Numbered from the stretch's first letter, positions 1-7,401 are shown. The stretch is 8,647 bases of DNA from Paenibacillus sp. UBA6285 (GCA_002438345.1 DJUJ01000112.1:7741-16387), one strand, 5' to 3'. A program made the numbers and translations. The notes: generated from the letters alone by a model not told the origin.

Positions 1-31
1 CAGCGACCGGAAGTCCAAACATTTCACGTAG

Positions 32-59
32 TTGCGCCTTATCACCGGAATTCTATAAG
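32..59 (+). promoter_or_regulatory. possible argG promoter
   Basis: A TTGCGC element (32-37) lies 16 bases before TATAAG (54-59). The -10 box matches the sigma-A consensus at five of six positions, but the -35 box matches at only three. Transcription would start near 66, giving a leader of about 44 bases before the argG ATG at 110. Two similar 10-base words (48-57 and 71-80) flank the predicted start and could be operator half-sites. I see no good ArgR box. Only 109 bases of upstream sequence are present, so the real promoter may lie outside the window. Confidence 0.3.
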
Positions 60-109
60 CGTATTTTAGCGAATCTTATACCCCCCACACGAAAGGAAGT
101 AACCTCACC

Positions 110-1345
110 ATGGCTAAAGAAAAAATTGTACTCGCCTATTCCGGCGGACTGGATACATCCGTTATTTTGAAATGGCTTAAAGAAACCTATGATGCGGAGA
201 TCATTGCCTTCACAGCCGACATTGGCCAAAAGGAAGAGCTCGACGGTCTGGAGGAAAAAGCGCTCGCTACCGGCGCATCGAAAGTATACATCGATGACCT
301 GCGCGATGAATTCGCTAGTGATTTTATCTACCCTATGTTCCAATCTGGCGCACTTTATGAAGGCCAATACTTGCTCGGAACTAGTATTGCTCGTCCACTG
401 ATCGCTAAGCGCATGGTGGATATCGCTATCGCAGAAGGCGCAACGGCTATCGCGCACGGCGCGACAGGCAAAGGGAACGACCAGGTTCGTTTTGAGCTTG
501 GCGTGGCTGCATTGGCACCGAACATCAAGGTGATTGCACCTTGGCGTCTGGAAGAGTTCCGCAATCAATTCCCAGGTCGTGCGGAAATGATCGCTTATGC
601 GGAAGCTAATGATATTCCGGTACAGGCATCTGCGGCGAAGCCGTATTCGATGGACCGTAACCTGCTGCACATCAGCTATGAGAGCGGCGTATTGGAAGAT
701 CCTTGGTTTGATCCAAGTGCACCGGAGAACAAAGGAATGTTCCTGTTGAGCAACGCTCCTGAGGATGCTCCAGATGAAGCGGAATATTTGGAACTCGATT
801 TCCTTAAAGGAGATTGTGTAGCTTTGAATGGTGAGTCATTAACTCCACTTCAAGTTATGGAGAAACTGAATGAGCTAGGCGGTAAACACGGTATAGGACG
901 TGTGGATATGGTAGAGAACCGTTTTGTTGGCATGAAGAGCCGCGGTGTGTATGAGACTCCGGGTGGAACAATCCTGTTCGTCGCTCATCGCAAAATGGAG
1001 TCCATCACGATGGACCGTGAAGTTATGAACCTGCGTGACAGCCTGATCACTCGTTACAGTACTTTGGTGTATAACGGTTTCTGGTTCGCTCCAGAGCGTA
1101 TTGCACTGCAAGCTCTTGTAACACAGAGCCAACAAAATGTAACGGGTACTGTTCGTCTTAAACTGTACAAAGGCAACATCATCGGCGCTGGAGTGAAGAG
1201 CCCAGTCAGCCTGTACAATCCTGAGATTGCAACGATGGAAGCTGATCCTACACAAGCTTATGATCAAGGGGATGCAACTGGTTTTATCCACTTGAACGCA
1301 CTGCGCCTTAAAGTTTCTACAGGTGTAACTGGAGCTTCGAAATAG
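110..1345 (+). CDS. argG: argininosuccinate synthase
   Basis: This cytoplasmic enzyme joins citrulline and aspartate at the cost of ATP, releasing AMP and pyrophosphate, to give argininosuccinate. It is the penultimate step of arginine synthesis. The 411-residue product has the usual family length. The N-terminal nucleotide-binding P-loop of the PP-loop ATPase type is intact (AYSGGLDTS, residues 9-17). Other family blocks are present: [15 protein letters not shown] (83-97), the citrulline/aspartate-binding [13 protein letters not shown] (117-129) and [11 protein letters not shown] (179-189). The ATG at 110 is preceded by AAAGGA (92-97), a somewhat long 12-base spacing, and the protein starts [13 protein letters not shown] as expected for the family, so the start is secure. 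argH follows 94 bases downstream on the same strand, and no intrinsic terminator separates them, so the two probably form one transcript. Confidence 0.97.
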   Translation: MAKEKIVLAYSGGLDTSVILKWLKETYDAEIIAFTADIGQKEELDGLEEKALATGASKVYIDDLRDEFASDFIYPMFQSGALYEGQYLLGTSIARPLIAKRMVDIAIAEGATAIAHGATGKGNDQVRFELGVAALAPNIKVIAPWRLEEFRNQFPGRAEMIAYAEANDIPVQASAAKPYSMDRNLLHISYESGVLEDPWFDPSAPENKGMFLLSNAPEDAPDEAEYLELDFLKGDCVALNGESLTPLQVMEKLNELGGKHGIGRVDMVENRFVGMKSRGVYETPGGTILFVAHRKMESITMDREVMNLRDSLITRYSTLVYNGFWFAPERIALQALVTQSQQNVTGTVRLKLYKGNIIGAGVKSPVSLYNPEIATMEADPTQAYDQGDATGFIHLNALRLKVSTGVTGASK

Positions 1346-1365
1346 AACGATAACATAAACTTAAA

Positions 1366-1432
1366 CGGGCAACCCCGAAGGCCGTTCCTCCCGTCAGGAT
1401 AGGAGCGGCCCTCTGGCGTCCAAGAGGAGGAA
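1366..1432 (+). promoter_or_regulatory. structured argG-argH intercistronic RNA that can mask the argH ribosome binding site
   Basis: The gap between argG and argH can form several hairpins. CGGG/CCCG (1366-1369 with 1374-1377) closes a CAAC loop. A 10-bp stem pairs 1380-1389 with 1401-1410, with one G-U pair and an 11-base loop. CCTCTGG (1410-1416) pairs with CCaAGAGG (1420-1427), covering part of the argH ribosome binding site. As an alternative to the 10-bp stem, TTCCTCC (1385-1391) is exactly complementary to GGAGGAA (1426-1432), the core of that site. No U-tract follows any of these, so it is not a standard terminator. A role in tuning argH translation or in mRNA processing is inference. 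Confidence 0.4.
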
Positions 1433-1439
1433 ACTACAG

Positions 1440-2855
1440 GTGAGCAAGCTTTGGGGCGGACGGTTTACTAAAGGAACGAACAAGCTAGTGGAGGAATATA
1501 CGGCTTCCATTGGGTTTGATAGGGCTTTGGCCAAAGAGGATGTACAGGGCAGTCTGGCGCATGTCACTATGCTGGGTAAATGCGGAATTCTTCCACAAGA
1601 AGATGTAGAGACGATCAAACAAGGTTTGAACAAAGTGCTGGACAAGGTTAACGCTGGAGAGGTTGTTTTCTCAGTAGCGGATGAAGACATCCATATGAAT
1701 ATTGAAAAACATCTAATCGAGGAAATCGGTCCAGTCGGAGGTAAGCTGCATACTGGACGTAGCCGTAACGATCAAGTGGCGACGGACATGCACCTTTATT
1801 TACGGGGCCGTGTAGTTGAGCTAGTTAGCTTGCTGCATGAATTGCAGGAAGCGTTGATTGAACAAGCCAAAGATAATGTAGAAACGATCATCCCTGGTTA
1901 TACGCATTTGCAACGGGCACAACCGATTCTGTTCGCTCATCACTTGCTGGCCTACGTATCGATGTTCCGCCGCGATGCAGAGCGTCTGACGGACAGCTAC
2001 AAACGGATTAACGTGTTGCCACTCGGAGCAGGGGCACTTGCTGGCACAACCTTCCCGATCGATCGCCACTTTGTAGCGGAACAATTGGGCTTTGACAGTG
2101 TGTATGAGAACAGTTTGGATGCTGTCAGCGACCGTGATTTCATCGTTGAGTTTCTGGCAAATGCAGCACTTGTGATGACACATCTGTCCAGACTCAGCGA
2201 GGAACTGGTGCTGTGGAGCAGCACAGAGTTCAGTTTCATTGAATTGGATGATGCTTTCTGCACAGGCAGCAGCATTATGCCGCAGAAAAAGAACCCTGAC
2301 GTACCAGAACTGGTACGGGGTAAAACAGGCCGGGTTTACGGTAACCTGATTGGCTTGCTAACGGTGCTCAAATCACTGCCGATGGCGTACAACAAAGATA
2401 TGCAGGAAGACAAAGAAGGCATGTTCGATACCGTCACTACGCTGACTGGTGCGCTGCAATTGTTCGCGCCGATGATCTCCACGATGAAGGTGAACAAGGC
2501 ACGTATGCGTGAAGCTGTGAACACGGACTTCTCGAATGCTACGGATATCGCGGACTTCTTGGTAGGAAAAGGTCTTCCTTTCCGCCAAGCACATGAAGTA
2601 ATCGGAAAAACAGTGCTCTACTGCATCAATGAAGGCAAGTTCCTGCTGGATCTGACGCTGGAAGAGTTCAAGCAATTCTCACCGCTGTTCGACGAGAATA
2701 TCTATGCTGTTCTTCAACCGGAAGCGGTAGTGAACGCGCGTAACGTTTACGGCGGTACAGCTACTGTACAGGTGAAGGCTGCAATTGAACGGGCGGAGCA
2801 GGCACTGCACGAAGCTAATGAATGGGTAGTACAACACGGGGACGCTATTTTGTAA
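1440..2855 (+). CDS. argH: argininosuccinate lyase
   Basis: This enzyme cleaves argininosuccinate to arginine and fumarate, the last step of arginine synthesis. It is a cytoplasmic homotetramer of the fumarase/aspartase superfamily. The 471-residue product has the family's normal length. The N-terminus (SKLWGGRF, 2-9) is typical. The three conserved superfamily regions are present: HTGRSRNDQ (104-112), [10 protein letters not shown] (153-162, with His156 as the expected catalytic histidine) and the flexible signature loop [12 protein letters not shown] (276-287) that carries the catalytic serine. The start is GTG at 1440, nine bases after a very strong GAGGAGG site (1424-1430). Starting there gives the standard N-terminus. 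It lies 94 bases after argG and is closed by the terminator at 2870-2914. The intercistronic RNA may modulate its translation. Confidence 0.97.
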   Translation: MSKLWGGRFTKGTNKLVEEYTASIGFDRALAKEDVQGSLAHVTMLGKCGILPQEDVETIKQGLNKVLDKVNAGEVVFSVADEDIHMNIEKHLIEEIGPVGGKLHTGRSRNDQVATDMHLYLRGRVVELVSLLHELQEALIEQAKDNVETIIPGYTHLQRAQPILFAHHLLAYVSMFRRDAERLTDSYKRINVLPLGAGALAGTTFPIDRHFVAEQLGFDSVYENSLDAVSDRDFIVEFLANAALVMTHLSRLSEELVLWSSTEFSFIELDDAFCTGSSIMPQKKNPDVPELVRGKTGRVYGNLIGLLTVLKSLPMAYNKDMQEDKEGMFDTVTTLTGALQLFAPMISTMKVNKARMREAVNTDFSNATDIADFLVGKGLPFRQAHEVIGKTVLYCINEGKFLLDLTLEEFKQFSPLFDENIYAVLQPEAVVNARNVYGGTATVQVKAAIERAEQALHEANEWVVQHGDAIL

Positions 2856-2869
2856 ACCGTATAAATATT

Positions 2870-2914
2870 AAATCTCGCCTCAGACTTTTATAGGTCGCAG
2901 GCGAGATTTTTTTT
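2870..2914 (+). terminator. intrinsic terminator of argGH
   Basis: A perfect 11-bp stem pairs 2870-2880 with 2899-2909, with the core CTCGCCT/AGGCGAG. The 18-base loop itself contains GAC/GTC. The stem runs straight into eight T residues (2907-2914). It lies 15 bases after the argH stop codon. This is a textbook intrinsic terminator, and it isolates the arginine genes from the next locus. Confidence 0.93.
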
Positions 2915-3002
2915 ATTATCTAAATAAGCCAAATTCAACATGACTGGATTCACAGTGTTCTTTACGGTTATCCTTAGATTAGGGATGGGAGGGGTCGTAA
3001 GT

Positions 3003-4202
3003 ATGAGTAGAGAGCAAATCCTAGACGAGCTTAGATCGCAATTAAAACTGGGCAATCATATTATTGGAGTAGCCACAGGTGCTGGAATAACCGCAAAGTA
3101 TGCGAAGCAGGGTGGAGCTGATTTCATTCTGATGTTAAATTCGGGTAAATTTCGCCAGATGGGGAGGAGCTCTCTCGCTGGGATTTTGCCATTTTGTAAT
3201 AGCAATGACATGGTGATGGACTTTGCCTCTAGAGAGATCATCCCTTTGGTAAGAGATATTCCTATTATTTTTGGCCTCAATGCAACCGATCCGACAAAAG
3301 ATATGGAAACCTATATAAGTGAAATAAAGAATAAAGGATTTTCCGGAATCAATAATTACCCCACGGTTGGATTAATAGATGGTCAATTTGGAGAAGCACT
3401 CGAAGAAGAAGGGAATGGTTATCTACTCGAAGTAGAAGCTATAAGAATAGCCCACGAAAAAGATTTGTTTACCGTTGCTTTTGTATTTGACGAAATCCAA
3501 GCCACTCAGATGATCGAGGCTGGAGCGGATATTATTTGTGCACATCTAGGCTTAACAGAAGGGGGATTATTAGGGGCCAAAAAAGTATTCTCCCTAGAAG
3601 CTGCCAAGGCTAAGGCGGACAAGATTTTTAATACATGCAATGCGTTAAAGCCAGATTTAATTAAATTAGTTTATGGTGGTCCTGTGAAAACGCCAATTGA
3701 TGTGCAGTATATGTACAGTAATAATCAAAACTTGATGGGGTATATCGGGGGATCTGCTTTTGAAAGAATTCCATCGGAGAAGTCCATTACTAATATAACC
3801 AAAGCTTTTAAAGTATCGGGAACGCTTGATGAAGATGACTTTATGGTTAAAATGTTAGACGGAATAACAAAGCACTATGATTATGTTGAATTTGTAAAAG
3901 AATACGTTGCTCAAAATTATATGAATGAGATCTTGTTTGCAGATTTAGCTAAGGTGGCCCATATATCCCGAAGTTACTTAAGTAGTTTATTTTCGAAAAA
4001 AGTAGGCTGCAGCTTCCAAACGTATCTCGTGCAATTTCGGATGGATAAGGCAGCGGAAATATTACATAGAGACAATATCCAGTTATCTGAGCTAGCGCCA
4101 TTAGTTGGCTACCAAGATTATGCGCAGTTTAGCAAAATGTTTAAGAAGTACAAAGGTTACTCTCCAAAACAATATAAATCTAACATAAACACAAAAACAT
4201 AA
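3003..4202 (+). CDS. transcriptional regulator: PEP-hydrolase-like TIM barrel fused to AraC-type DNA-binding domain
   Basis: A 399-residue cytoplasmic regulator. Residues 1 to about 272 form a TIM-barrel domain of the phosphoenolpyruvate-hydrolase-like ("TIM-barrel signal transduction") family, with GAGITAK (26-32), NSGKFRQMGRSSLAG (46-60), [11 protein letters not shown] (117-127), AHLGL (180-184) and YGGP (224-227). Residues about 295-395 are an AraC/XylS double helix-turn-helix, with the first HTH near 313-334 and the second near 361-391, ending in the typical GYSPKQYK. The start at 3003 is preferred to an in-frame ATG at 2940 because GGGAGGGG (2987-2994) sits eight bases upstream and the extra 21 residues do not look like family sequence. 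The barrel is paralogous to the protein encoded at 5551-6387 but has Asn93 and Tyr224 where that protein has Cys95 and His226. I infer that it binds a ligand of the pathway and controls the genes just downstream. No clear promoter was seen upstream. Confidence 0.88.
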   Translation: MSREQILDELRSQLKLGNHIIGVATGAGITAKYAKQGGADFILMLNSGKFRQMGRSSLAGILPFCNSNDMVMDFASREIIPLVRDIPIIFGLNATDPTKDMETYISEIKNKGFSGINNYPTVGLIDGQFGEALEEEGNGYLLEVEAIRIAHEKDLFTVAFVFDEIQATQMIEAGADIICAHLGLTEGGLLGAKKVFSLEAAKAKADKIFNTCNALKPDLIKLVYGGPVKTPIDVQYMYSNNQNLMGYIGGSAFERIPSEKSITNITKAFKVSGTLDEDDFMVKMLDGITKHYDYVEFVKEYVAQNYMNEILFADLAKVAHISRSYLSSLFSKKVGCSFQTYLVQFRMDKAAEILHRDNIQLSELAPLVGYQDYAQFSKMFKKYKGYSPKQYKSNINTKT

Positions 4203-4209
4203 GACATAA
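4183..4209 (+). repeat. three ACATAA repeats upstream of the Tm-1-like operon, possible AraC-type operator
   Basis: ACATAA occurs at 4183-4188, 4197-4202 and 4204-4209. The first and third copies are 21 bases apart, two helical turns. They overlap the regulator's last codons and lie just upstream of the candidate -35 box (4215-4220). AraC-family activators commonly bind direct repeats immediately upstream of -35. The sequence is AT-rich and the words are short, so chance is a real alternative. Confidence 0.25.
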
Positions 4210-4221
4210 AAGCGTTTTCAT
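4206..4221 (+). promoter_or_regulatory. CcpA binding site (cre)
   Basis: The 16-mer ATAAAAGCGTTTTCAT matches the Bacillus cre consensus WTGNAARCGNWWWCAW at every position except one (A in place of the G at position 3). Its right half overlaps the candidate -35 box at 4215-4220, the usual placement for repression by CcpA with HPr-Ser-P. It lies four bases after the regulator's stop codon and 79 bases before the next start codon, so the likely target is the operon beginning at 4301. Confidence 0.6.
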
Positions 4222-4243
4222 TCAAAAATCAAAGAAGTATGAT
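4215..4243 (+). promoter_or_regulatory. candidate sigma-A promoter of the Tm-1-like/TIM-barrel operon
   Basis: TTTTCA (4215-4220, four of six to TTGACA) is spaced 17 bases from TATGAT (4238-4243, five of six to TATAAT). The predicted start, near 4250, falls in the loop of the terminator hairpin, so the operon transcript would carry only its right arm and could not fold it. The weak -35 box fits a promoter that needs an activator. Confidence 0.45.
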
Positions 4244-4272
4244 TAACTCATAAGTTGATCATGCTTTTTTTT
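4235..4272 (+). terminator. intrinsic terminator after the AraC-fusion regulator
   Basis: A 14-bp stem pairs 4235-4248 with 4253-4266, with two G-U pairs and a CATA loop. It is followed by eight T residues (4265-4272). It ends the regulator transcript 28 bases before the next gene, making the regulator a separate unit. Its left arm includes the candidate -10 box of the downstream operon. The near-palindrome could also serve as a protein-binding site. Confidence 0.85.
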
Positions 4273-4300
4273 GTAGATATTTGAAGAGGAGGTTGAAGAA

Positions 4301-5509
4301 ATGAAGACGATTGCTATTGCCGGAACTTTTGACACCAAGGGTGAAGAATATCTCTACATTAAAGATTTGCTGGAAAGCTTGGAGCTGGGTACGTTTACGA
4401 TTCATACGGGTGTATTTGAACCCACTTTTACACCGGATATCTCCAACCGAGAAGTAGCGGAAGCCGCGGGTGTAAGTATAGATGAGCTCGTTGCCAAGAA
4501 AGATAGGGCACTAGCAACAGAAGTATTAGCCAAAGGTATGGAAAAATTACTACCTAAATTATATAAGCAGGGCAAATTTGATGGAATTATCTCCTTTGGG
4601 GGCACTGGAGGAACTTCACTTGTAACCCCTGGTATGCGGGCATTGCCAATTGGTGTACCTAAAGTGATGGTTTCGACCGTAGCCTCAGGGAATACCACTC
4701 CATATGTAGGTACTAGTGATATTGTCATGATGCCATCCGTAGTAGACGTTGCAGGACTGAACTCCATTTCAACAAAGATTTTTACCAATGCAGCCTTTGC
4801 CAACGCCGGTATGCTTAAATTTGAGAATAAACAAGTCATAGAGAAAAAACCATTAGTTGCTACAACGATGTTTGGGGTAACAACACCTTGTGTAACAGCG
4901 GCACGTAACTATCTTGAGGCTAGAGGATATGAAGTGCTTGTATTCCATGCAACAGGTGTAGGTGGACAGTCCATGGAAGCGCTGATTGAGGCTGGTTTTA
5001 TTGAAGGCGTATTGGATCTGACCACAACAGAATGGGCGGACGAAATTATTGGTGGTGTGCTGAATGCCGGACCTCATCGGTTAGAGGCTGCTGGTAAACA
5101 TCATATTCCACAGGTTGTGTCGGTAGGTGCCCTTGATATGTGCAACTTTGGCCCTTATGATACGGTACCAGCGAAATTTGCTGGACATAAGTTCTATAAG
5201 CATAACCCTACAGTTACTCTGATGAGAACAACGGTAGAAGAGAATGAAGCTATCGGCAAAAAGCTTGTCGAGAAATTAAATATGGCCAAAGAGAAAACGG
5301 TATTAATGTTGCCGCTTAAAGGGATATCCGGCATTGATGTTGCAGGGGAAGCTTTTTATGGCGTAGAGGAAGACCAAATGTTATTTGATACCTTGAGAAA
5401 TGGTGTAAACAGAAATGTTGTCGAGGTTATCGAAATGGATTGTGCCATTAATGATATAGAGTTTGCAGAAGCAGCAGCGCAGAAGCTAATAGATCTCATG
5501 AGCAAATAA
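4301..5509 (+). CDS. Tm-1-like ATP-binding protein (UPF0261 family)
   Basis: A 402-residue cytoplasmic protein of the UPF0261/Tm-1-like family. The family is named for the N-terminal half of the tomato virus-resistance protein Tm-1, which is known to bind ATP. The bacterial role is not established. Visible family blocks are GTFDTKGEE (9-17), the glycine-rich [15 protein letters not shown] (98-112) followed by VSTVASG (124-130), [10 protein letters not shown] (217-226), [11 protein letters not shown] (274-284) and LPLKGISG (337-344). The length is normal and no truncation is seen. There is no signal peptide or membrane segment. The ATG at 4301 has a strong AGAGGAGGT site (4285-4293). The next gene begins 41 bases after its stop and encodes a TIM-barrel protein equivalent to the other half of Tm-1, so the two products probably work together. 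Control by the cre site and by the upstream AraC-fusion regulator is likely. Substrate unknown. Confidence 0.92.
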   Translation: MKTIAIAGTFDTKGEEYLYIKDLLESLELGTFTIHTGVFEPTFTPDISNREVAEAAGVSIDELVAKKDRALATEVLAKGMEKLLPKLYKQGKFDGIISFGGTGGTSLVTPGMRALPIGVPKVMVSTVASGNTTPYVGTSDIVMMPSVVDVAGLNSISTKIFTNAAFANAGMLKFENKQVIEKKPLVATTMFGVTTPCVTAARNYLEARGYEVLVFHATGVGGQSMEALIEAGFIEGVLDLTTTEWADEIIGGVLNAGPHRLEAAGKHHIPQVVSVGALDMCNFGPYDTVPAKFAGHKFYKHNPTVTLMRTTVEENEAIGKKLVEKLNMAKEKTVLMLPLKGISGIDVAGEAFYGVEEDQMLFDTLRNGVNRNVVEVIEMDCAINDIEFAEAAAQKLIDLMSK

Positions 5510-5550
5510 CACTAACACAGAACATTTTAATAATGATGGAGGCGTTACAC

Positions 5551-6387
5551 ATGAACAAAAATACAAGAACAGAAATCATGGCGAAGTTTAGAGAAGAAGT
5601 GGCCAATGGAAAGATTCTTTTAGGTGTTGGGGCTGGTACAGGGATTACTGCAAAAAGCAGTGAAGCTGGCGGAGCGGATATGCTGATTGTTTATAATTCA
5701 GGAAGATACAGAATGGCAGGTCGTGGATCACTCGCAGGGTTATTATCTTATGGAGATGCCAACCAAATCGTAGTCGAAATGGGCTCTGAGGTATTGCCTG
5801 TTGTGAAAAATACACCCGTATTAGCTGGCGTATGTGGAACTGATCCTTTTAGAGTGATGGAGGTTTATTTGAAACAACTCAAGGAACAAGGTTTCAGCGG
5901 AGTGCAAAACTTCCCAACCGTAGGTTTGATCGATGGCGTATTCAGACAGAACCTGGAAGAAACAGGGATGGGATATGGTTTAGAAGTAGATATGATTAGA
6001 GCTGCACATGAATTGGATATGCTCACCACTCCTTATGTGTTTGATCCTGAGCAAGCTAAAGCCATGGCAGAAGCAGGCGCAGATATTTTGGTGGCACATA
6101 TGGGCTTGACCACTAAAGGTACAATTGGAGCTAAGACAGCTCTTACATTAGATGATTGTGTAGAAAGAATTGAAGCCATTATTAAAGCAGGGAAAGCAGT
6201 AAATCCCGATATTATGGTTATTTGTCATGGTGGACCGATTGCTGAACCAGAAGATGCTGCGTACGTAATTGAACGGACAGAAGGCATAGACGGATTCTTT
6301 GGTGCATCCAGTATTGAAAGATTTGCTGCTGAAAAAGGGATTACGGAACAGACTGGATTATTTAAAAAAATCACCAAACAAGCATAA
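5551..6387 (+). CDS. PEP-hydrolase-like TIM-barrel protein, partner of the Tm-1-like protein
   Basis: A 278-residue soluble TIM-barrel protein of the phosphoenolpyruvate-hydrolase-like family, equivalent to the C-terminal half of plant Tm-1. Conserved blocks are GAGTGITAK (28-36), [15 protein letters not shown] (49-63), GVCGTDPF (93-100), FPTVGLIDG (121-129), AHMGL (182-186), CHGGP (225-229) and GASSIERF (251-258). Cys95, His183, Glu145, Asp98 and His226 are plausible active-site or ligand residues. The "PEP hydrolase" name is a family label, and I would not assume that activity. Two in-frame ATGs (5533, 5536) precede the chosen start, but they overlap the ATGGAGG site (5536-5542) that serves the ATG at 5551. 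It lies 41 bases after the Tm-1-like gene and clearly shares its transcript. It is strongly similar throughout to residues 1-272 of the AraC-fusion regulator. Confidence 0.9.
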   Translation: MNKNTRTEIMAKFREEVANGKILLGVGAGTGITAKSSEAGGADMLIVYNSGRYRMAGRGSLAGLLSYGDANQIVVEMGSEVLPVVKNTPVLAGVCGTDPFRVMEVYLKQLKEQGFSGVQNFPTVGLIDGVFRQNLEETGMGYGLEVDMIRAAHELDMLTTPYVFDPEQAKAMAEAGADILVAHMGLTTKGTIGAKTALTLDDCVERIEAIIKAGKAVNPDIMVICHGGPIAEPEDAAYVIERTEGIDGFFGASSIERFAAEKGITEQTGLFKKITKQA

Positions 6388-6397
6388 ATGCCTTCGG

Positions 6398-6413
6398 CGT
6401 CCTTATAAGGACG
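6398..6413. repeat. perfect 16-base palindrome
   Basis: CGTCCTTATAAGGACG reads the same on both strands. It starts 10 bases after the TIM-barrel gene's stop codon. With no spacer it makes a poor RNA hairpin, so it may be a protein-binding site or part of the 3' end of the transcript. Confidence 0.4.
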
Positions 6414-6430
6414 GTAAGCAATTAAGCGAG

Positions 6431-6478
6431 AAATATAAGGAAAAAGTAGTATGAAGCGTATACTTTATCCTTATATTT
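6431..6478. terminator. long AT-rich hairpin, probable transcription end region
   Basis: An 11-bp stem (6431-6441 with 6468-6478) is extended after one A-A mismatch by GU/AT-rich pairs inward to a small loop around 6453-6457. The stem ends in TATATTTT on the plus strand and ATATTTC on the minus strand, so neither U-tract is strong. It lies between convergent genes and may help end transcripts from both sides. Confidence 0.5.
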
Positions 6479-6570
6479 TAAAAGAACCCTCCGAGGAGGG
6501 CAATCTGATTAGAACAGATATTAAGGGTGTAGCTTATGGCTGCACCTTTTTGTTGTCTATTAAACGTTAG
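6451..6570 (+). CDS. doubtful 39-residue ORF
   Basis: ATG at 6451 opens 39 codons to TAG at 6568-6570, encoding a basic peptide (begins [10 protein letters not shown], ends LLSIKR). AAGGA (6437-6441) lies nine bases upstream. I do not recognise the peptide. Against it, the start sits inside the hairpin at 6431-6478, the terminator at 6523-6555 lies within the frame, and an ORF of this length can occur by chance. Its stop overlaps the end of the convergent esterase gene by four bases. It is listed only because the ribosome site is well spaced. Confidence 0.15.
   Translation: MKRILYPYILKEPSEEGNLIRTDIKGVAYGCTFLLSIKR
6523..6555 (+). terminator. intrinsic terminator of the Tm-1-like/TIM-barrel operon
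   Basis: An 11-bp stem pairs 6523-6533 with 6539-6549, with two G-U pairs and a TTATG loop. A five-T run (6547-6551), then GTTG, follows. It lies 135 bases after the TIM-barrel stop codon. On the minus strand it is just beyond the esterase stop, where the hairpin could also help, although the T-tract on that side is poor. A smaller GC hairpin, CCCTC/GAGGG, lies at 6487-6500. Confidence 0.75.
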
Positions 6571-7364
6571 TTATTTTTCAAGGGTAACCATGCCAGCACA
6601 TCGCGGATTTTGGTATCCCAATATCCCCAATCATGGTTGCCAGGACCTTCATCATAGGTGAAATCAAGGGAGGTTCCTCGGCACGCGTCGCGGAATTTCA
6701 GGTTATCCGTATATAGGAAATCTTCTGTGCCACAGCATTGATACAGCGCTGGTTTCGGTCCTGTGGAGCGGTTCACTTCTTCAAGCAGCCATAAAAGATC
6801 TTCGGGGGTTCCGGCGATATCTTCTTTTCCGAAGATTATTTCGTATTCTTTGCTTTTGACGGTAGGGTCTTCTATGTTCATAAAATGATGTGCCATATCG
6901 AGTGCTCCCGATAGACTCGCCGCCGCTGCAAAACACTCCGGTTTACGAAGCCCCAGCTTAATCGCTCCATAACCACCCATCGACAATCCAGCTACAAAGT
7001 TCTCCTCGCGTTTATCTGACAGTGGAAAAAAAGAGCGCGCAAGCATCGGCAACTCTTCACTAATAAAGGTCCAATAACGACCGCCAACCGCCATATCCGT
7101 ATAGAAACTGCGATGCACATTCGGCATAACTACAGCTATTCCCATTTCTGCTACATATCGTTCTATAGAAGTCCGGCGAAGCCAGATCGAATCATCGTCT
7201 GACAAACCGTGCAGCAAATATAGCGTAGGGTGAAGTTCGCCTCTAGTTACGTTGCTCATCCCGATTTGTGTGGTTGTTTTTTGCGGCAAAATTACAGTCA
7301 TTGAGGTGTTCAATCCTAGCACTTCTGAATAAAATTTGCACTCTATTAAAGCCATTTCATCCAT
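6567..7364 (-). CDS. EstA/esterase-D family serine esterase
   Basis: A 265-residue alpha/beta hydrolase of the esterase D group, which includes Lactococcus tributyrin esterase EstA and S-formylglutathione hydrolases. The oxyanion segment [10 protein letters not shown] (50-59) is present. The nucleophile elbow GLSMGGYGA (126-134) puts the catalytic serine at Ser128, with Asp215 in CGTEDFL and His244 in GNHDW completing the triad. It probably hydrolyses short-chain acyl esters in the cytoplasm. The natural substrate is unknown. The ATG at 7364 is chosen because AAGGAG (7370-7375) sits five bases upstream. A second ATG at 7355 (starting MALIECKFY) is possible but would have a 14-base spacing. 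An upstream ATG at 7454 would add a hydrophobic, signal-like stretch, but its only purine-rich tract abuts the start codon. The gene is divergent from the secreted protein at 7550. Confidence 0.9.
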   Translation of the reverse strand: MDEMALIECKFYSEVLGLNTSMTVILPQKTTTQIGMSNVTRGELHPTLYLLHGLSDDDSIWLRRTSIERYVAEMGIAVVMPNVHRSFYTDMAVGGRYWTFISEELPMLARSFFPLSDKREENFVAGLSMGGYGAIKLGLRKPECFAAAASLSGALDMAHHFMNIEDPTVKSKEYEIIFGKEDIAGTPEDLLWLLEEVNRSTGPKPALYQCCGTEDFLYTDNLKFRDACRGTSLDFTYDEGPGNHDWGYWDTKIRDVLAWLPLKNN

Positions 7365-7401
7365 CCCCTCTCCTTCCAAATGATAGCATAAAGCAAAAGT
7401 G

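Noticed and set aside
1..109. End of an upstream gene such as argF before argG
   Set aside because: None of the plus-strand frames shows a recognisable C-terminus, and stops occur early. The piece is too short to assign.
53..670. Long minus-strand frame opposite argG, and other frames overlapping the assigned genes
   Set aside because: These are antisense or shifted shadows of confidently identified genes, with no ribosome site or family pattern.
1380..1410. Terminator between argG and argH
   Set aside because: The hairpin is strong, but no T-tract follows it, and argH depends on transcription through it.
2940..3002. N-terminal extension of the AraC-fusion regulator from the ATG at 2940
   Set aside because: It has no ribosome site, whereas the ATG at 3003 has GGGAGGGG eight bases upstream and gives the family-like N-terminus.
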